Below the pieces are notes generated by a model, which ran no database searches, was not told the origin of the DNA, and was given only the letters and a program-made list of their open reading frames with translations. From NCBI RefSeq assembly GCF_046348265.1, contig NZ_JAXMEO010000014.1: DNA of 64,000 nt. One strand, given 5' to 3'. The position numbers were made by a program, and so were the translations under genes. The stretch is from Pelomonas sp937871895. GTDB lineage: Bacteria; Pseudomonadota; Gammaproteobacteria; Burkholderiales; Burkholderiaceae_C. This document shows, piece after piece, positions 1-7,833 of this stretch. Every line of letters starts with the position of its first letter. The stretch's first letter is position 1.

Positions 1-370
1 CAGCGGACTTGGCCTGCTCTGCGGGCAGCAGGGGCAATTTGAAGCTGCCGTCCGGGGCGATCTGGATGGGGTGGTAGCCCTCGTCCGACGCGATGGCCAT
101 GCGCACTTGCGCGATGGGCACCTTGGACTTCTCGGCATCCACCTTCCAGTCCATGCGCACCAGGCCTTCGCCGTATTGCGCCAACTTGCGCATCAGTTCA
201 TTGATGCGGCCGTAGGGCATCACGCTCTGGTCACGCTTGAGCTGGGTTTCGACGGTGGGCAGCACGGTGGGGTCGTCTTGCGCGAGGGCCAGGTTGGCCA
301 GGCCCAGCGCGAGCACGATGCACAGGACGACGGCGGCAAGCGCGGTGAGGGTGGGGCGGAGGTGGTTCAT
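1..370 (-). CDS. Secreted protein of unknown function, 3' end cut by window edge
   Basis: The reading frame starts at ATG 370 and runs off the left edge, so at most 123 residues are visible. Residues 1-30 form a clear signal peptide (long Ala/Leu/Val core ending ALA-Q), so the product is probably periplasmic. The mature part carries MPYGRINELMRKL and, near the edge, PDGSFKLPLLP. This vaguely recalls small uncharacterised periplasmic families of the DUF2987 kind, but I cannot confirm that. Its ATG overlaps the TGA of the upstream Pro-rich gene (ATGA), so it is the visible last member of a translationally coupled four-gene operon. Confidence 0.75.
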   Translation of the reverse strand, partial: MNHLRPTLTALAAVVLCIVLALGLANLALAQDDPTVLPTVETQLKRDQSVMPYGRINELMRKLAQYGEGLVRMDWKVDAEKSKVPIAQVRMAIASDEGYHPIQIAPDGSFKLPLLPAEQAKSA

Positions 371-954
371 TTCGCGCATTGACCTGTGGCTTCAGCGGCC
401 ACCCAAAAAGGAAGACTGAGCAGGCCCATGCCGCCGCCCAGGAACTGACCCTTGTTGCAGTCGCCCCGGCCTGCTTCGGCAATGGTGCGGGCCAGGCGCT
501 GGTCGCGCGTCTCGCGCTGCGGCAGGCCGGCCTGGGCCACCACGGCCAGGGGTGGGTTGCGGGCCGCCTCGCGCACGGCACGGCGCGTGGCCTCGGTGTG
601 CAGCAGCAGGGGTTGCGGCGCGGAGGCGGGGGCCTCGGCCAGCGAGGTGGGAGCGGCGGGTGGCGCGGCGGGTGGCGGTTCTGCGGCGGGCTCGGTAGCT
701 GGGGGTGGCAGCAACACGATGGCGGGCGCGGTGACGGCGGGACGGGGCGCCGGTGTGGGCTTGGACACGGCGCTCATCTCGGGCGAGGGTGGCGGCGAGG
801 GTGCCGGCCGTTCGTCCGGGATCAGGCGCAGTTGCAACCGCGCTTCATGCCGGGGCGTGGGGGCTGGGCGCAGGCTGAGCAGCAGGGCCACGCCGAGGTG
901 CGCCAGCACCAGGGCCCCGACCAGTGCGGGGCGCAGCAGACGCCTAGTCGCCAT
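367..954 (-). CDS. Pro/Ala-rich membrane-anchored protein, TonB-like layout
   Basis: A 195-residue protein if ATG 954 is used; a GTG three codons upstream (963) is the alternative. Residues about 8-27 form one membrane helix. A long Pro/Ala linker (about 45-110) follows, then a short C-terminal domain with two cysteines (RGDCNKGQ and GQCAK) around a hydrophobic stretch. The layout of cytoplasmic stub, helix and periplasm-spanning Pro-rich linker resembles TonB-type proteins, but no TonB C-terminal domain is recognisable. The start overlaps the XRE gene by 11 bp and the stop overlaps the next gene as ATGA. Function unknown; the cysteine pair may form a disulfide in the periplasm. Confidence 0.7.
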   Translation of the reverse strand: MATRRLLRPALVGALVLAHLGVALLLSLRPAPTPRHEARLQLRLIPDERPAPSPPPSPEMSAVSKPTPAPRPAVTAPAIVLLPPPATEPAAEPPPAAPPAAPTSLAEAPASAPQPLLLHTEATRRAVREAARNPPLAVVAQAGLPQRETRDQRLARTIAEAGRGDCNKGQFLGGGMGLLSLPFWVAAEATGQCAK

Positions 955-1186
955 GGCCCTCACCGCCGTCTTCGGGCTCTGGGCCGGGCACCCAGGTCAG
1001 CAGGTCGCCGGGCTGGCAGTCCAGGGCCTGGCAGATGGCTGAGAGGGTCTCGAAGCGCACGCCGCGCACCTTGCCCGACTTCAGCAGCGACAGATTGGCC
1101 TCGGTGATGCCGACACGCTCGGCCAGCTCGCGCGAGCGCATCTTGCGCCGGGCGAGCATGACATCGAGGGTGACGACGATGGGCAT
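944..1186 (-). CDS. XRE-family transcriptional regulator, YozG type
   Basis: An 80-residue protein that is almost entirely one Cro/CI helix-turn-helix. It starts MPIVVTLDVMLARRKM, continues with the helix-turn-helix ELAERVGITEANLSLLKSGK and ends with ICQALDCQPGDLL, the usual form of the small YozG-like regulators. ATG 1186 was chosen because it gives the family's short N-terminus and because TGATG joins it to the upstream DUF2975 gene. Small XRE proteins of this type are commonly encoded next to DUF2975 membrane proteins, as here. It probably regulates its own operon; that is inference. Confidence 0.9.
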   Translation of the reverse strand: MPIVVTLDVMLARRKMRSRELAERVGITEANLSLLKSGKVRGVRFETLSAICQALDCQPGDLLTWVPGPEPEDGGEGHGD

Positions 1187-1734
1187 CAGATGAACTCGCG
1201 GTTTTCCTCGGCCACGCGCGAGCCTTCCAGCAGCACCTGGGCCAGGGCCAGCAGCAGCAGGCCAAAGAGCAGCACCAGGTAATGCTGGGACGAGAGGCCA
1301 AACCACAGCCGCCGTTCGCCCGGCGGGTTGCCCAGCGTGACGGCGAGCACCACGAGGGTCTGGCTCACCGGCTGCACGGCGGCCAGCACCGTGAGCCCCA
1401 GCCCGAGGCGGCGCAGGTGCTCAGCCGGCGTGCGGGCCAGCAGTTCGCCGTCCGCAAAGCAGCCGAACAGCGCCCACATATGCCAGCACACGTAGACCAG
1501 CAGCCCCGCCGGGATCAATGACGCCGCCAGGCCACCCAGGCGGCTCGCGGTGTCGAGCTGCACCAGGGGCAGCCGCCATTCGTCGCGCAGCACCTGCGCC
1601 ACCCAGTCGGCCTGGGCCCAGAACACGAAGGGCAGGAAGACCACCGCGAGCGCTCCGACCACGCACATCAGGCGCACCCAGAAGGCCAGGCGTCGGATGC
1701 GGCGCAGGCCGCTGGGGCTGAATTCGTCAGGCAT
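1186..1734 (-). CDS. DUF2975 family membrane protein
   Basis: A 182-residue integral membrane protein starting at ATG 1734 (MPDEFSPSG). An upstream in-frame extension to 1818 is possible but has no obvious ribosome site. Four hydrophobic segments are visible, around residues 21-43, 68-88, 113-135 and 148-168. A soluble stretch DGELLARTPAEHLRRLG lies in the middle, with the F(A/R)DGE-like pattern expected of DUF2975. It is the first gene of the coupled operon and ends in TGATG with the XRE regulator. The biochemical role of DUF2975 proteins is not established. Confidence 0.8.
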   Translation of the reverse strand: MPDEFSPSGLRRIRRLAFWVRLMCVVGALAVVFLPFVFWAQADWVAQVLRDEWRLPLVQLDTASRLGGLAASLIPAGLLVYVCWHMWALFGCFADGELLARTPAEHLRRLGLGLTVLAAVQPVSQTLVVLAVTLGNPPGERRLWFGLSSQHYLVLLFGLLLLALAQVLLEGSRVAEENREFI

Positions 1735-1782
1735 GGAAGGCGGCCAGGCTGGTCGGGATGAAATTATTGTATTGCGATAAAA

Positions 1783-1800
1783 CATTGCTGCGAAGCAATG
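1783..1800. promoter_or_regulatory. Hairpin/operator in the DUF2975-ybaK divergent spacer
   Basis: CATTGCT GCGA AGCAATG forms a perfect 7-bp inverted repeat with a four-base loop. It lies in an AT-rich island between the leftward DUF2975 operon and the rightward ybaK gene (ATG 1827). It could be an operator for the neighbouring XRE protein or an RNA hairpin in the ybaK leader. Only the symmetry is directly seen. Confidence 0.45.
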
Positions 1801-1826
1801 AGTGTCCGCGGCCGACAATCCGGCGT

Positions 1827-2321
1827 ATGAGCAAGAAAGGCACGCACGTTTCCGAAACGCCGGCCACGCAGATGCTGCGCAAGGCCGGCGTCGAATTCAC
1901 CGAGCACCCCTACGACTATGTGGACCACGGCGGCACCGCCGAGTCCTCGCGCCAACTCGGCGTGGATGAGCATGCGGTGGTCAAGACCCTGGTGATGCAG
2001 GACGACAAGGCCGAGCCGCTGATCGTGCTGATGCATGGCGATTGCACGGTCAGCTTGAAGGAGCTGGCGCGGCAGATCCCGTGCAAGAAGGTCGAGCCCT
2101 GCAGACCTGAGGTCGCGCAGCGCCACAGCGGCTACATGGTCGGCGGCACCTCGCCCTTTGGCCTGCGCAAGGCGATGCCGGTGTATGTGGAGGCGACCAT
2201 CCTGGCGTTGCCGCGCATCTGCATCAACGGCGGCCGGCGCGGCTACCTCGTCGGCATCGAGCCCAAGGTCCTGACCGAACTGCTCGGTGCGCGGCCGGTG
2301 CACTGCGCCAACGCGGCTTGA
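1827..2321 (+). CDS. ybaK: Cys-tRNA(Pro)/Cys-tRNA(Cys) deacylase YbaK
   Basis: A 164-residue protein of the YbaK/EbsC branch of the ProX editing family, which hydrolyses Cys-tRNAPro mischarged by prolyl-tRNA synthetase. It starts MSKKGTHVSETPATQMLRK. The catalytic-lysine region is VVKTLVMQ and the family segments VGGTSPFGLRK and ICINGGRRGYLVGI are present. Length matches the family (about 160). ATG 1827 was preferred over an in-frame start at 1758 because the latter adds an unrelated N-terminus through the promoter region. It stops directly against the convergent sugar dehydrogenase gene with no space between. Confidence 0.93.
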   Translation: MSKKGTHVSETPATQMLRKAGVEFTEHPYDYVDHGGTAESSRQLGVDEHAVVKTLVMQDDKAEPLIVLMHGDCTVSLKELARQIPCKKVEPCRPEVAQRHSGYMVGGTSPFGLRKAMPVYVEATILALPRICINGGRRGYLVGIEPKVLTELLGARPVHCANAA

Positions 2322-3500
2322 TCAGCGCGTCAGGCGCAGCAGCTTGCCGCTGTCGGTGACGAGCACCAGGCTGCCGTCGCTGGCGGGCTTGATGGCGCGA
2401 AAGCGCTCGCCGAGGTTGCCGAACAGGGGCTCCTTGGCCGTCACGCTGGTGCCGGTGACGGTGAGCCGCCAGAGCGCCTGGCCGGCGAGGCTGCCAGCAA
2501 AGAGGTTGCCGCGCCATTCAGGGAACAGACTGCCGGTGTAGAAGGCCATGCCCGAGGGCGCGACCGAGGTGGGCGTCCAGGTGGTGAGGGGCTCCACGAA
2601 GCGCGGCGCGTGCGTGCCGCCACCGATGCGGCAGGCATTGCCCACCGTGTCACCGTAGTTGCAGCCATAGCTGACCAGGGGCCAGCCGTAGTTGGCGCCG
2701 GCACGGGCGATGTTGATCTCGTCGCCGCCTTGCGGGCCGTGCTCGCCCACCCAGAGCTCGCCGGTGTCGGGGTGGACGGCGGCGCCTTGCGGGTTGCGGT
2801 GTCCCAGGCTCCAGATGCCGGGGCGGGCATTGGCGCCGAGGGCCGGGTTGTCGGCCGGGATGCTGCCATCGCGCGCGATGCGCACGACCTTGCCGAGCGT
2901 TTGTGTCAGGTCTTGCGCGGGGCTGCCTTGCTGGCGCTCACCGAGCGTGACGAAGAGCAGCTTGTCGCGCCCAAAGGCGAGCCGGCAGCCGAAGTGTCCG
3001 CTGCCTGACACCTTGGGCTGCTGGCGGAAGATGACGCTGAGGCCTTGCAGCGCAGTGCCGCTGAGCCGCGCGCGGGCCACGGCGGTGCCGGCACGCCCGG
3101 CTTCGGCACCGGTGCCGGGCTCTGAGAAGCAGAGGTAGACCCAGGGGTCAGCGCCGAAGTCAGGGTCGAGCGCGACATCGAGCAAGCCGCCCTGGCCATC
3201 GCTGGCCACGGCGGGGGCGCCGCTGACGGCGGTGCGCGCGGTTCCATCACTGCTCACGCGCACCAGGGAGCCAGTGCGCTGGGTGATCAGCCACTCGCCC
3301 GAGGGCAGCTCGGCCAAGCCCCAGGGGTTGTCCAGGTCGCTGCGCAGGGTTTGCAGGCGTGGGTCCCCGGCGGGCGTGGTCGGGGTGGTCGGCGTGGTTG
3401 GGGTCGAAGGCGTGGCCGTCGCCGTGCCTCCGCTGCCGCCACCACCGCAGGCAGCCAGCGCCACTGCGGTGAGGGCGAGTGAAAGCAGTTGCCAGTTCAT
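2322..3500 (-). CDS. PQQ-dependent sugar dehydrogenase (GSDH family) lipoprotein
   Basis: A 392-residue beta-propeller enzyme of the glucose/sorbosone dehydrogenase family, predicted to oxidise aldose sugars with PQQ. Residues 1-18 are a lipoprotein signal ending in the lipobox LAAC, followed by CGGGGSGG and a Thr/Pro linker (TPTTPTTPTTP, about 31-43), so it is likely tethered to the outer membrane. Family segments are DNPWGLAELPSGEWLITQRTG, GHFGCRLAFG, SLGHRNPQG (propeller His), GEHGPQGGDEINIARAGANY and the C-terminal KPASDGSLVLVTD. True substrate is unknown, and PQQ synthesis genes are not in this window. Confidence 0.87.
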   Translation of the reverse strand: MNWQLLSLALTAVALAACGGGGSGGTATATPSTPTTPTTPTTPAGDPRLQTLRSDLDNPWGLAELPSGEWLITQRTGSLVRVSSDGTARTAVSGAPAVASDGQGGLLDVALDPDFGADPWVYLCFSEPGTGAEAGRAGTAVARARLSGTALQGLSVIFRQQPKVSGSGHFGCRLAFGRDKLLFVTLGERQQGSPAQDLTQTLGKVVRIARDGSIPADNPALGANARPGIWSLGHRNPQGAAVHPDTGELWVGEHGPQGGDEINIARAGANYGWPLVSYGCNYGDTVGNACRIGGGTHAPRFVEPLTTWTPTSVAPSGMAFYTGSLFPEWRGNLFAGSLAGQALWRLTVTGTSVTAKEPLFGNLGERFRAIKPASDGSLVLVTDSGKLLRLTR

Positions 3501-3569
3501 GCCCGCATCTTCCAGGCTGGGCGCCGCCCTGGCGAGCGACTTGGTAAGCCCCTCCGCAGGCTTGTAACT

Positions 3570-4490
3570 TCAGGTTGAGGGGTCAGCGAGCGCGCGCAGC
3601 AGTTCGTCCACCAGGGGCTGGGCCGGCCGGTGCAGCGGCCGCAGGGCGCTGACGCGGTAGGGGATGGACACCGTCAAGGGCCGCACCACGATCCCTTGCC
3701 CCGCGCCCTGAACCGTGCCCTGGGCCGCGCCCTGGGCCGCGCAAACAGCCGCCGTCAGCGGGTTGACGATGGCCAGCCCCAGGCCGGCCCGCACCAGCTC
3801 GCACACGGCCACGGCGCTGTGGGTTTGCACGCCCAGGCGGCGCTGCACGCCGGCGGTCTCGAAGCGGGCGTCGATCTCGCGGCGGTAGGGGTCGTCCGGC
3901 GCCAGGCTGACGAAGTCCTGCCCGGCAAAGTCCTTGAGGGCGAGCCGCGGTTTGGCTGCGAGCGGGTGGCCGGCGGGCAGCACGGCCACTTCGTCGGCCT
4001 GCAGCACGGGCTCGACGCGCACGCCGGGCAGTGGGGCGGCGGTCTCGGTCAGGCCCAGGTCGTGGCGCTGCTCGCTCATCCAGGCGTCGAGCAAGGGGGG
4101 CTCGGCCGGCGTGATGGAGATGCGCAAGCTGGGGTGGGCCGCACGCAGCCGGGCCACGGCACGCGGCAGCAGCGCGTGGCTGAGCGCGGGCAGGCACAGG
4201 ATGCTGAGCTCGCTGTCGTCGTCCCGGGCCAGCGCTTGAGCGCGTTCAATGACGCGGCCCAGGCCCTGGAAGCTGCGCTCGACCTCGTCAAAGAGCTGCC
4301 GCGCCCGGGCCGTGGGCTTGAGTCGGCCGCGCTCGCGCTCGAAGAGCGCATAGCCCAGCAATTGCTCCAGCCGCGCGAGGTCACGGCTCAGCGTCGGCTG
4401 CGAGGTGTGGAGCAGCGCGGCGGCGCCGGTGACGCTGCCGGCCGTCATCACGGCGCGGAAGACCTCGATGTGACGGTGCTGGATATCCAT
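3570..4490 (-). CDS. lysR: LysR, activator of lysA
   Basis: A 306-residue LysR-type regulator with the N-terminal winged helix-turn-helix (SVTGAAALLHTSQPTLSRDL, about 20-40) and a periplasmic-binding-like effector domain. From memory it closely tracks Escherichia coli LysR, for example IEVFRAVMTAGS, LFERERGRLKPT, QRHDLGLTET, THSAVAVCELVRAGLGLAIV and RPLHRP. It is divergent from lysA with a 70-bp spacer, the arrangement in enteric bacteria, where LysR with diaminopimelate activates lysA. ATG 4490 (MDIQHRHIEVF) fits the family start; a longer frame to 4631 would run into lysA. A short AQG-type repeat, absent from the enteric protein as I recall it, interrupts the C-terminal half. Confidence 0.92.
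   Translation of the reverse strand: MDIQHRHIEVFRAVMTAGSVTGAAALLHTSQPTLSRDLARLEQLLGYALFERERGRLKPTARARQLFDEVERSFQGLGRVIERAQALARDDDSELSILCLPALSHALLPRAVARLRAAHPSLRISITPAEPPLLDAWMSEQRHDLGLTETAAPLPGVRVEPVLQADEVAVLPAGHPLAAKPRLALKDFAGQDFVSLAPDDPYRREIDARFETAGVQRRLGVQTHSAVAVCELVRAGLGLAIVNPLTAAVCAAQGAAQGTVQGAGQGIVVRPLTVSIPYRVSALRPLHRPAQPLVDELLRALADPST
3703..3738 (-). repeat. Three 12-bp tandem units inside lysR
   Basis: Units GCGCCCTGAACC, GTGCCCTGGGCC and GCGCCCTGGGCC follow one another exactly. They encode an in-frame repeat of Ala-Gln-Gly-type tetrapeptides (AAQGAAQGTVQGAGQG) on the minus strand. The unit is a multiple of three, so copy number can change without breaking lysR. Confidence 0.8.
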
Positions 4491-4502
4491 ATCAGAACTG
4501 AA

Positions 4503-4516
4503 TTGTGTACTGACAA
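4503..4516. promoter_or_regulatory. Candidate LysR box between lysR and lysA
   Basis: The 70-bp spacer is AT-rich and contains TTGTGTACTGACAA, whose TTGT/ACAA arms form the partial dyad expected of LysR-type sites. Overlapping divergent promoters probably lie here, but I cannot define -10 or -35 boxes with confidence. Assignment rests on symmetry and position only. Confidence 0.4.
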
Positions 4517-4560
4517 ATTTCAATTTGATTGAATAGATGTGGGCGGGCATCCTGCCGGGC

Positions 4561-5814
4561 ATGACTACCAAGCCCCTGCCCACCGCCTTCACGCCCAAGC
4601 GCCTGGCTCGCATCGCCGCCGAGTTCGGCACGCCCGTCTGGGTCTACGACGCCGCCACCATCCGCGAGCAAGCCGCGTCGCTGCGCGCCTTCGACGTGGT
4701 GCGCTTCGCGCAGAAGGCTTGCTCCAACACCCACGTGCTGCGCCTGCTGCGCGAGCAGGGCGTCAAGGTGGATGCCGTGTCACGCGGCGAGATCCTGCGG
4801 GCACTCGCTGCGGGCTACACCCCAGGCGGCGACGAGATCGTCTTCACCGCCGACTTGCTGGACGCAGCGACGCTCTCGACCGTGGTCGAGCACCGCATCC
4901 CCGTGAATGCCGGCTCCATCGACATGCTCCACCAGTTGGGCGCGGCCTCAAAGGGCCACAAGGTCTGGCTGCGCATCAACCCTGGCTTTGGCCATGGTCA
5001 CAGTCAGAAGACCAACACCGGCGGCGAGCACAGCAAGCACGGCATCTGGCACACCGAGCTGCCCGCTGCGCTGGCCGCCATCCGCCAGCACGGCCTGGTG
5101 CTGGAAGGCCTGCACATGCACATCGGCTCGGGCGTGGACTACACCCACCTGGCCCAGGTGGGCGGGGCCATGGTGGGCCTGGTGCGCCAAGCCGTTGAGG
5201 CCGGGCATGAGCTGCATGCCATCTCTGCGGGCGGTGGGCTTTCCATCCCCTACCGGGCGGGTGATGCACGCATCGACGTGCCGCACTACTTCCAGCTCTG
5301 GGACGCGGCGCGGCGCGAGGCCGAAGCCCTGGTCGGCCACGCTCTGACCCTGGAGCTGGAGCCCGGCCGCTACCTCGTTGCCGAGAGCGCCGTGCTGCTG
5401 GCCGAGGTGCGCGCCGTCAAGAACGCGGGCAGCAATCGCTTTGTGCTGGTGGATGCCGGCTTCAATGAGCTGATGCGGCCGTCCATGTATGGCAGCTACC
5501 ACGCGATGAGCGTGATCCCGCGCTCCGCCGGGCCGCGGCCGGAGCGCGAGGTGGTGGTGGCCGGGCCGCTGTGCGAGTCGGGCGACGTGTTCACGCAAGG
5601 CGCGGGCGGCGAGGTGCTGCCGCGCCGCCTGCCCGAGCCCCTGGTGGGCGATTTGCTTGTGCTGCACGATGCCGGGGCCTACGGCGCCAGCATGTCCAGC
5701 AACTACAACTCGCGGCCCTTGGTGGCCGAGGTGCTGGTGGATGGCGACCAGACCCGCCTCATCCGTCGCCGCCAGACGGTGGAGGAGCTGCTGGCGCTGG
5801 AGTTGCCTGGCTGA
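4561..5814 (+). CDS. lysA: Diaminopimelate decarboxylase, enteric type
   Basis: A 417-residue PLP enzyme catalysing meso-diaminopimelate to L-lysine, the last step of lysine synthesis. The PLP lysine lies in VRFAQKACSN. Other motifs are GHSQKTNTGGEHSKHGI, HMHIGSGVDY, the glycine loop ISAGGGLS, LELEPGRYLVAES, the catalytic CESGDVF and SSNYNSRP. From memory this is unusually close to E. coli LysA (ending RLIRRRQTVEELLALEL) rather than to the shorter-motif LysA usual in Burkholderiales. ATG 4561 (MTTKPLPTAF) was chosen; ATG 4537 in frame is an alternative. It is divergent from lysR, which should activate it. Confidence 0.94.
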   Translation: MTTKPLPTAFTPKRLARIAAEFGTPVWVYDAATIREQAASLRAFDVVRFAQKACSNTHVLRLLREQGVKVDAVSRGEILRALAAGYTPGGDEIVFTADLLDAATLSTVVEHRIPVNAGSIDMLHQLGAASKGHKVWLRINPGFGHGHSQKTNTGGEHSKHGIWHTELPAALAAIRQHGLVLEGLHMHIGSGVDYTHLAQVGGAMVGLVRQAVEAGHELHAISAGGGLSIPYRAGDARIDVPHYFQLWDAARREAEALVGHALTLELEPGRYLVAESAVLLAEVRAVKNAGSNRFVLVDAGFNELMRPSMYGSYHAMSVIPRSAGPRPEREVVVAGPLCESGDVFTQGAGGEVLPRRLPEPLVGDLLVLHDAGAYGASMSSNYNSRPLVAEVLVDGDQTRLIRRRQTVEELLALELPG

Positions 5815-5982
5815 GCCTGGTGCGCTGGGCTGTAGACCCGTACAGCGTGGCGTTTCGCACGCGGGATCAGCTCGCAGCCAGGACGAGCGTTGACGCTGGG
5901 GTAGGCTTGAACTACTTTGCCGGCCCATGGTGGCCTCTCCACGTCAACCGATGCCTTTGCGCCCGATCCTGTCGTCTCAGCC

Positions 5983-7107
5983 ATGAAGCTCGTCCCCATC
6001 CAGCAGGTGGCCGGCAAGCTCAAGGCCGGTGAGCCCCTTCCCTTTGGCGTGCGTGACGCCGAAGGCAAGCTGCTGCTGGCCAAAGGGCAGATGGTGCCGA
6101 ACGAGGACATGCGCGAAGCGCTGCTGAACCGTGGCGTCTTTGTGGACCTGGATGAGCTCAAGCCCACGTCCCATTCCTACGATTCAAGTGGCGTCGGTGG
6201 CGAGGACTTCTTCGGCCGTTGGGAGGCCATGCAGACCCGCTTTGCCGTGCTGCTGCGCGCGCCGGACGAGACCCTCTTCCTGCCGCGCGTCAAGGAATGC
6301 GCCTCACAGATCCTGCAGTGGGCCGAGCGCTACCCAGACCAATTGATCTTCGTGGTCATGCGCCACGACCACAGCCGCCACGAGGTTTACGGCCTCGTCC
6401 ACCTGCTGCACTGCGCGGCCGTCGTGGCCGTGCTGGTGCGCCGGCTGGAGTGGCCCATCGAGCGCCAGCGCATCGCCGTGGGCGCGGCGCTGACCATGAA
6501 CCTGCCCATCATCGACCTGCAAGGCCGGCTGGCCTCGCGCGGTGGCAAGCTGGCGCCGCAGTACCGCGCCTTGATCGACGAGCATCCGACCGAATCCGCC
6601 GCGCTGCTGCGTACTGCGGGTCTCAAGGAGCAGGAGTGGCTGGACGCCGTGGCCCAGCACCACGAGGAGATCGGTGGTGGCGGCTACCCGAACAAGGTCC
6701 AGCAGCCCACCGAACTGGCGCAGATGCTGCACTTGGTGGACGTCTTCCTGGCCAAGCATGCCAGCCGCGGTGGCCGCCCCGGCCTGCCGGCACCCCAAGC
6801 CGCCCGAGACATCTACACCGGCAGCAAGGGCCACCCGATTGCCGGACTGATCGTCAAGGAGTTCGGGCTCTTCCCGCCGGGCACCCTGGTCAAGTTGGCC
6901 TGCGGCGAAATTGCCGTGGCCGTGCGCCGAGGCAGCAGCGGCAATGCGCCGCTGGTCGGCTCGGTCACCAACCGTCAGGGCGACCCGCTCGCCAAGCCGG
7001 TGCGGCGTGACACCACGCTGGCCGACTTCAACATCGTCGGTCTGGCCTCCGCCCAGCACCTGCGCGTCAAGCTGATGCCGCATCAGCTCTACGACCTGCG
7101 CTTCTAA
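5983..7107 (+). CDS. HD-GYP-like protein with degenerate metal site
   Basis: A 374-residue cytoplasmic protein starting at ATG 5983 (MKLVPIQQVAGKL). Residues about 10-60 form the small domain that often precedes HD-GYP modules (KGQMVPNEDMREALLNRGVFV). The rest matches the HD-GYP fold, whose active members hydrolyse cyclic di-GMP: VHLLHCAAVV, then IDEHPTESAALL, then QHHEEIGGGGYP (H226-H227-E228). The diagnostic HD pair after the first helix is missing, AALTMNLPI standing where ..HDIG.. is expected. It may therefore bind rather than cleave cyclic di-GMP. The 168 bp upstream hold no gene that I can see. Confidence 0.75.
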   Translation: MKLVPIQQVAGKLKAGEPLPFGVRDAEGKLLLAKGQMVPNEDMREALLNRGVFVDLDELKPTSHSYDSSGVGGEDFFGRWEAMQTRFAVLLRAPDETLFLPRVKECASQILQWAERYPDQLIFVVMRHDHSRHEVYGLVHLLHCAAVVAVLVRRLEWPIERQRIAVGAALTMNLPIIDLQGRLASRGGKLAPQYRALIDEHPTESAALLRTAGLKEQEWLDAVAQHHEEIGGGGYPNKVQQPTELAQMLHLVDVFLAKHASRGGRPGLPAPQAARDIYTGSKGHPIAGLIVKEFGLFPPGTLVKLACGEIAVAVRRGSSGNAPLVGSVTNRQGDPLAKPVRRDTTLADFNIVGLASAQHLRVKLMPHQLYDLRF

Positions 7108-7242
7108 CCCGCCGATTGGCGATTCGCCGTGCCTGGGATAGGCACGGGCAATCTCGGTCATTCAATAAATCAAACCAATCGATGGGGCTTGGTCGATATA
7201 GTTCATTCCATCGCTTCCACCACCCCTCCACAGGAGTCAACG

Positions 7243-7818
7243 ATGTCCCTCATCAACACCCAAGTTCAGCCCTTCAAGACCACCGCCTTCGTCAACCGCG
7301 CTGGCAAGGGCGAGTTCATCGAGGTGTCCGACCAGAGCCTCAAGGGCAAGTGGTCCGTGCTGATCTTCATGCCGGCCGCCTTCACCTTCAACTGCCCGAC
7401 CGAAATCGAAGACGCCGCCGAGAACTACGCCGCCTTCCAGGCCGCTGGCGCCGAGGTCTACATCGTCACGACCGACACCCACTTCTCGCACAAGGTCTGG
7501 CACGAGACCTCGCCGGCCGTCGGCAAGGCCAAGTTCCCGCTGGTGGGCGACCCGACCCACACCCTGTCCAACGCCTTCGGTGTGCACATCCCCGAGGAAG
7601 GCCTGTCGCTGCGCGGCACCTTCGTCATCAACCCCGATGGCGTCATCAAGACCATGGAAGTGCACTCCAACGAGATCGCCCGTGACGTGTCCGAAACCCT
7701 GCGCAAGCTGAAGGCCGCCCAGTACACGGCCGCCAACCCTGGCCAGGTCTGCCCGGCCAAGTGGAAGGAAGGCGCCAAGACCCTGGCTCCTAGCCTGGAC
7801 CTCGTCGGCAAGATCTGA
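7243..7818 (+). CDS. ahpC: Alkyl hydroperoxide reductase C (2-Cys peroxiredoxin)
   Basis: A 191-residue AhpC-type peroxiredoxin that reduces hydrogen peroxide and organic peroxides. The peroxidatic Cys51 lies in FTFNCPTEIED and the resolving Cys170 in GQVCPAKWKEG, positions close to E. coli AhpC. ATG 7243 (MSLINTQVQPF) follows a good AGGAG site; longer frames upstream lack one. AhpF, its NADH-linked reductant, is encoded 150 bp downstream. The AT-rich leader 7150-7215 probably holds the promoter, but I could not fit a convincing OxyR box. Confidence 0.96.
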   Translation: MSLINTQVQPFKTTAFVNRAGKGEFIEVSDQSLKGKWSVLIFMPAAFTFNCPTEIEDAAENYAAFQAAGAEVYIVTTDTHFSHKVWHETSPAVGKAKFPLVGDPTHTLSNAFGVHIPEEGLSLRGTFVINPDGVIKTMEVHSNEIARDVSETLRKLKAAQYTAANPGQVCPAKWKEGAKTLAPSLDLVGKI

Positions 7819-7833
7819 CGCCATGACTGAACT

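Noticed and set aside
7108..7242. An OxyR binding site upstream of ahpC
   Set aside because: ATAG at 7198 is followed by CATC at the right spacing, but the other tetranucleotides of the consensus do not fit, so I did not annotate it.
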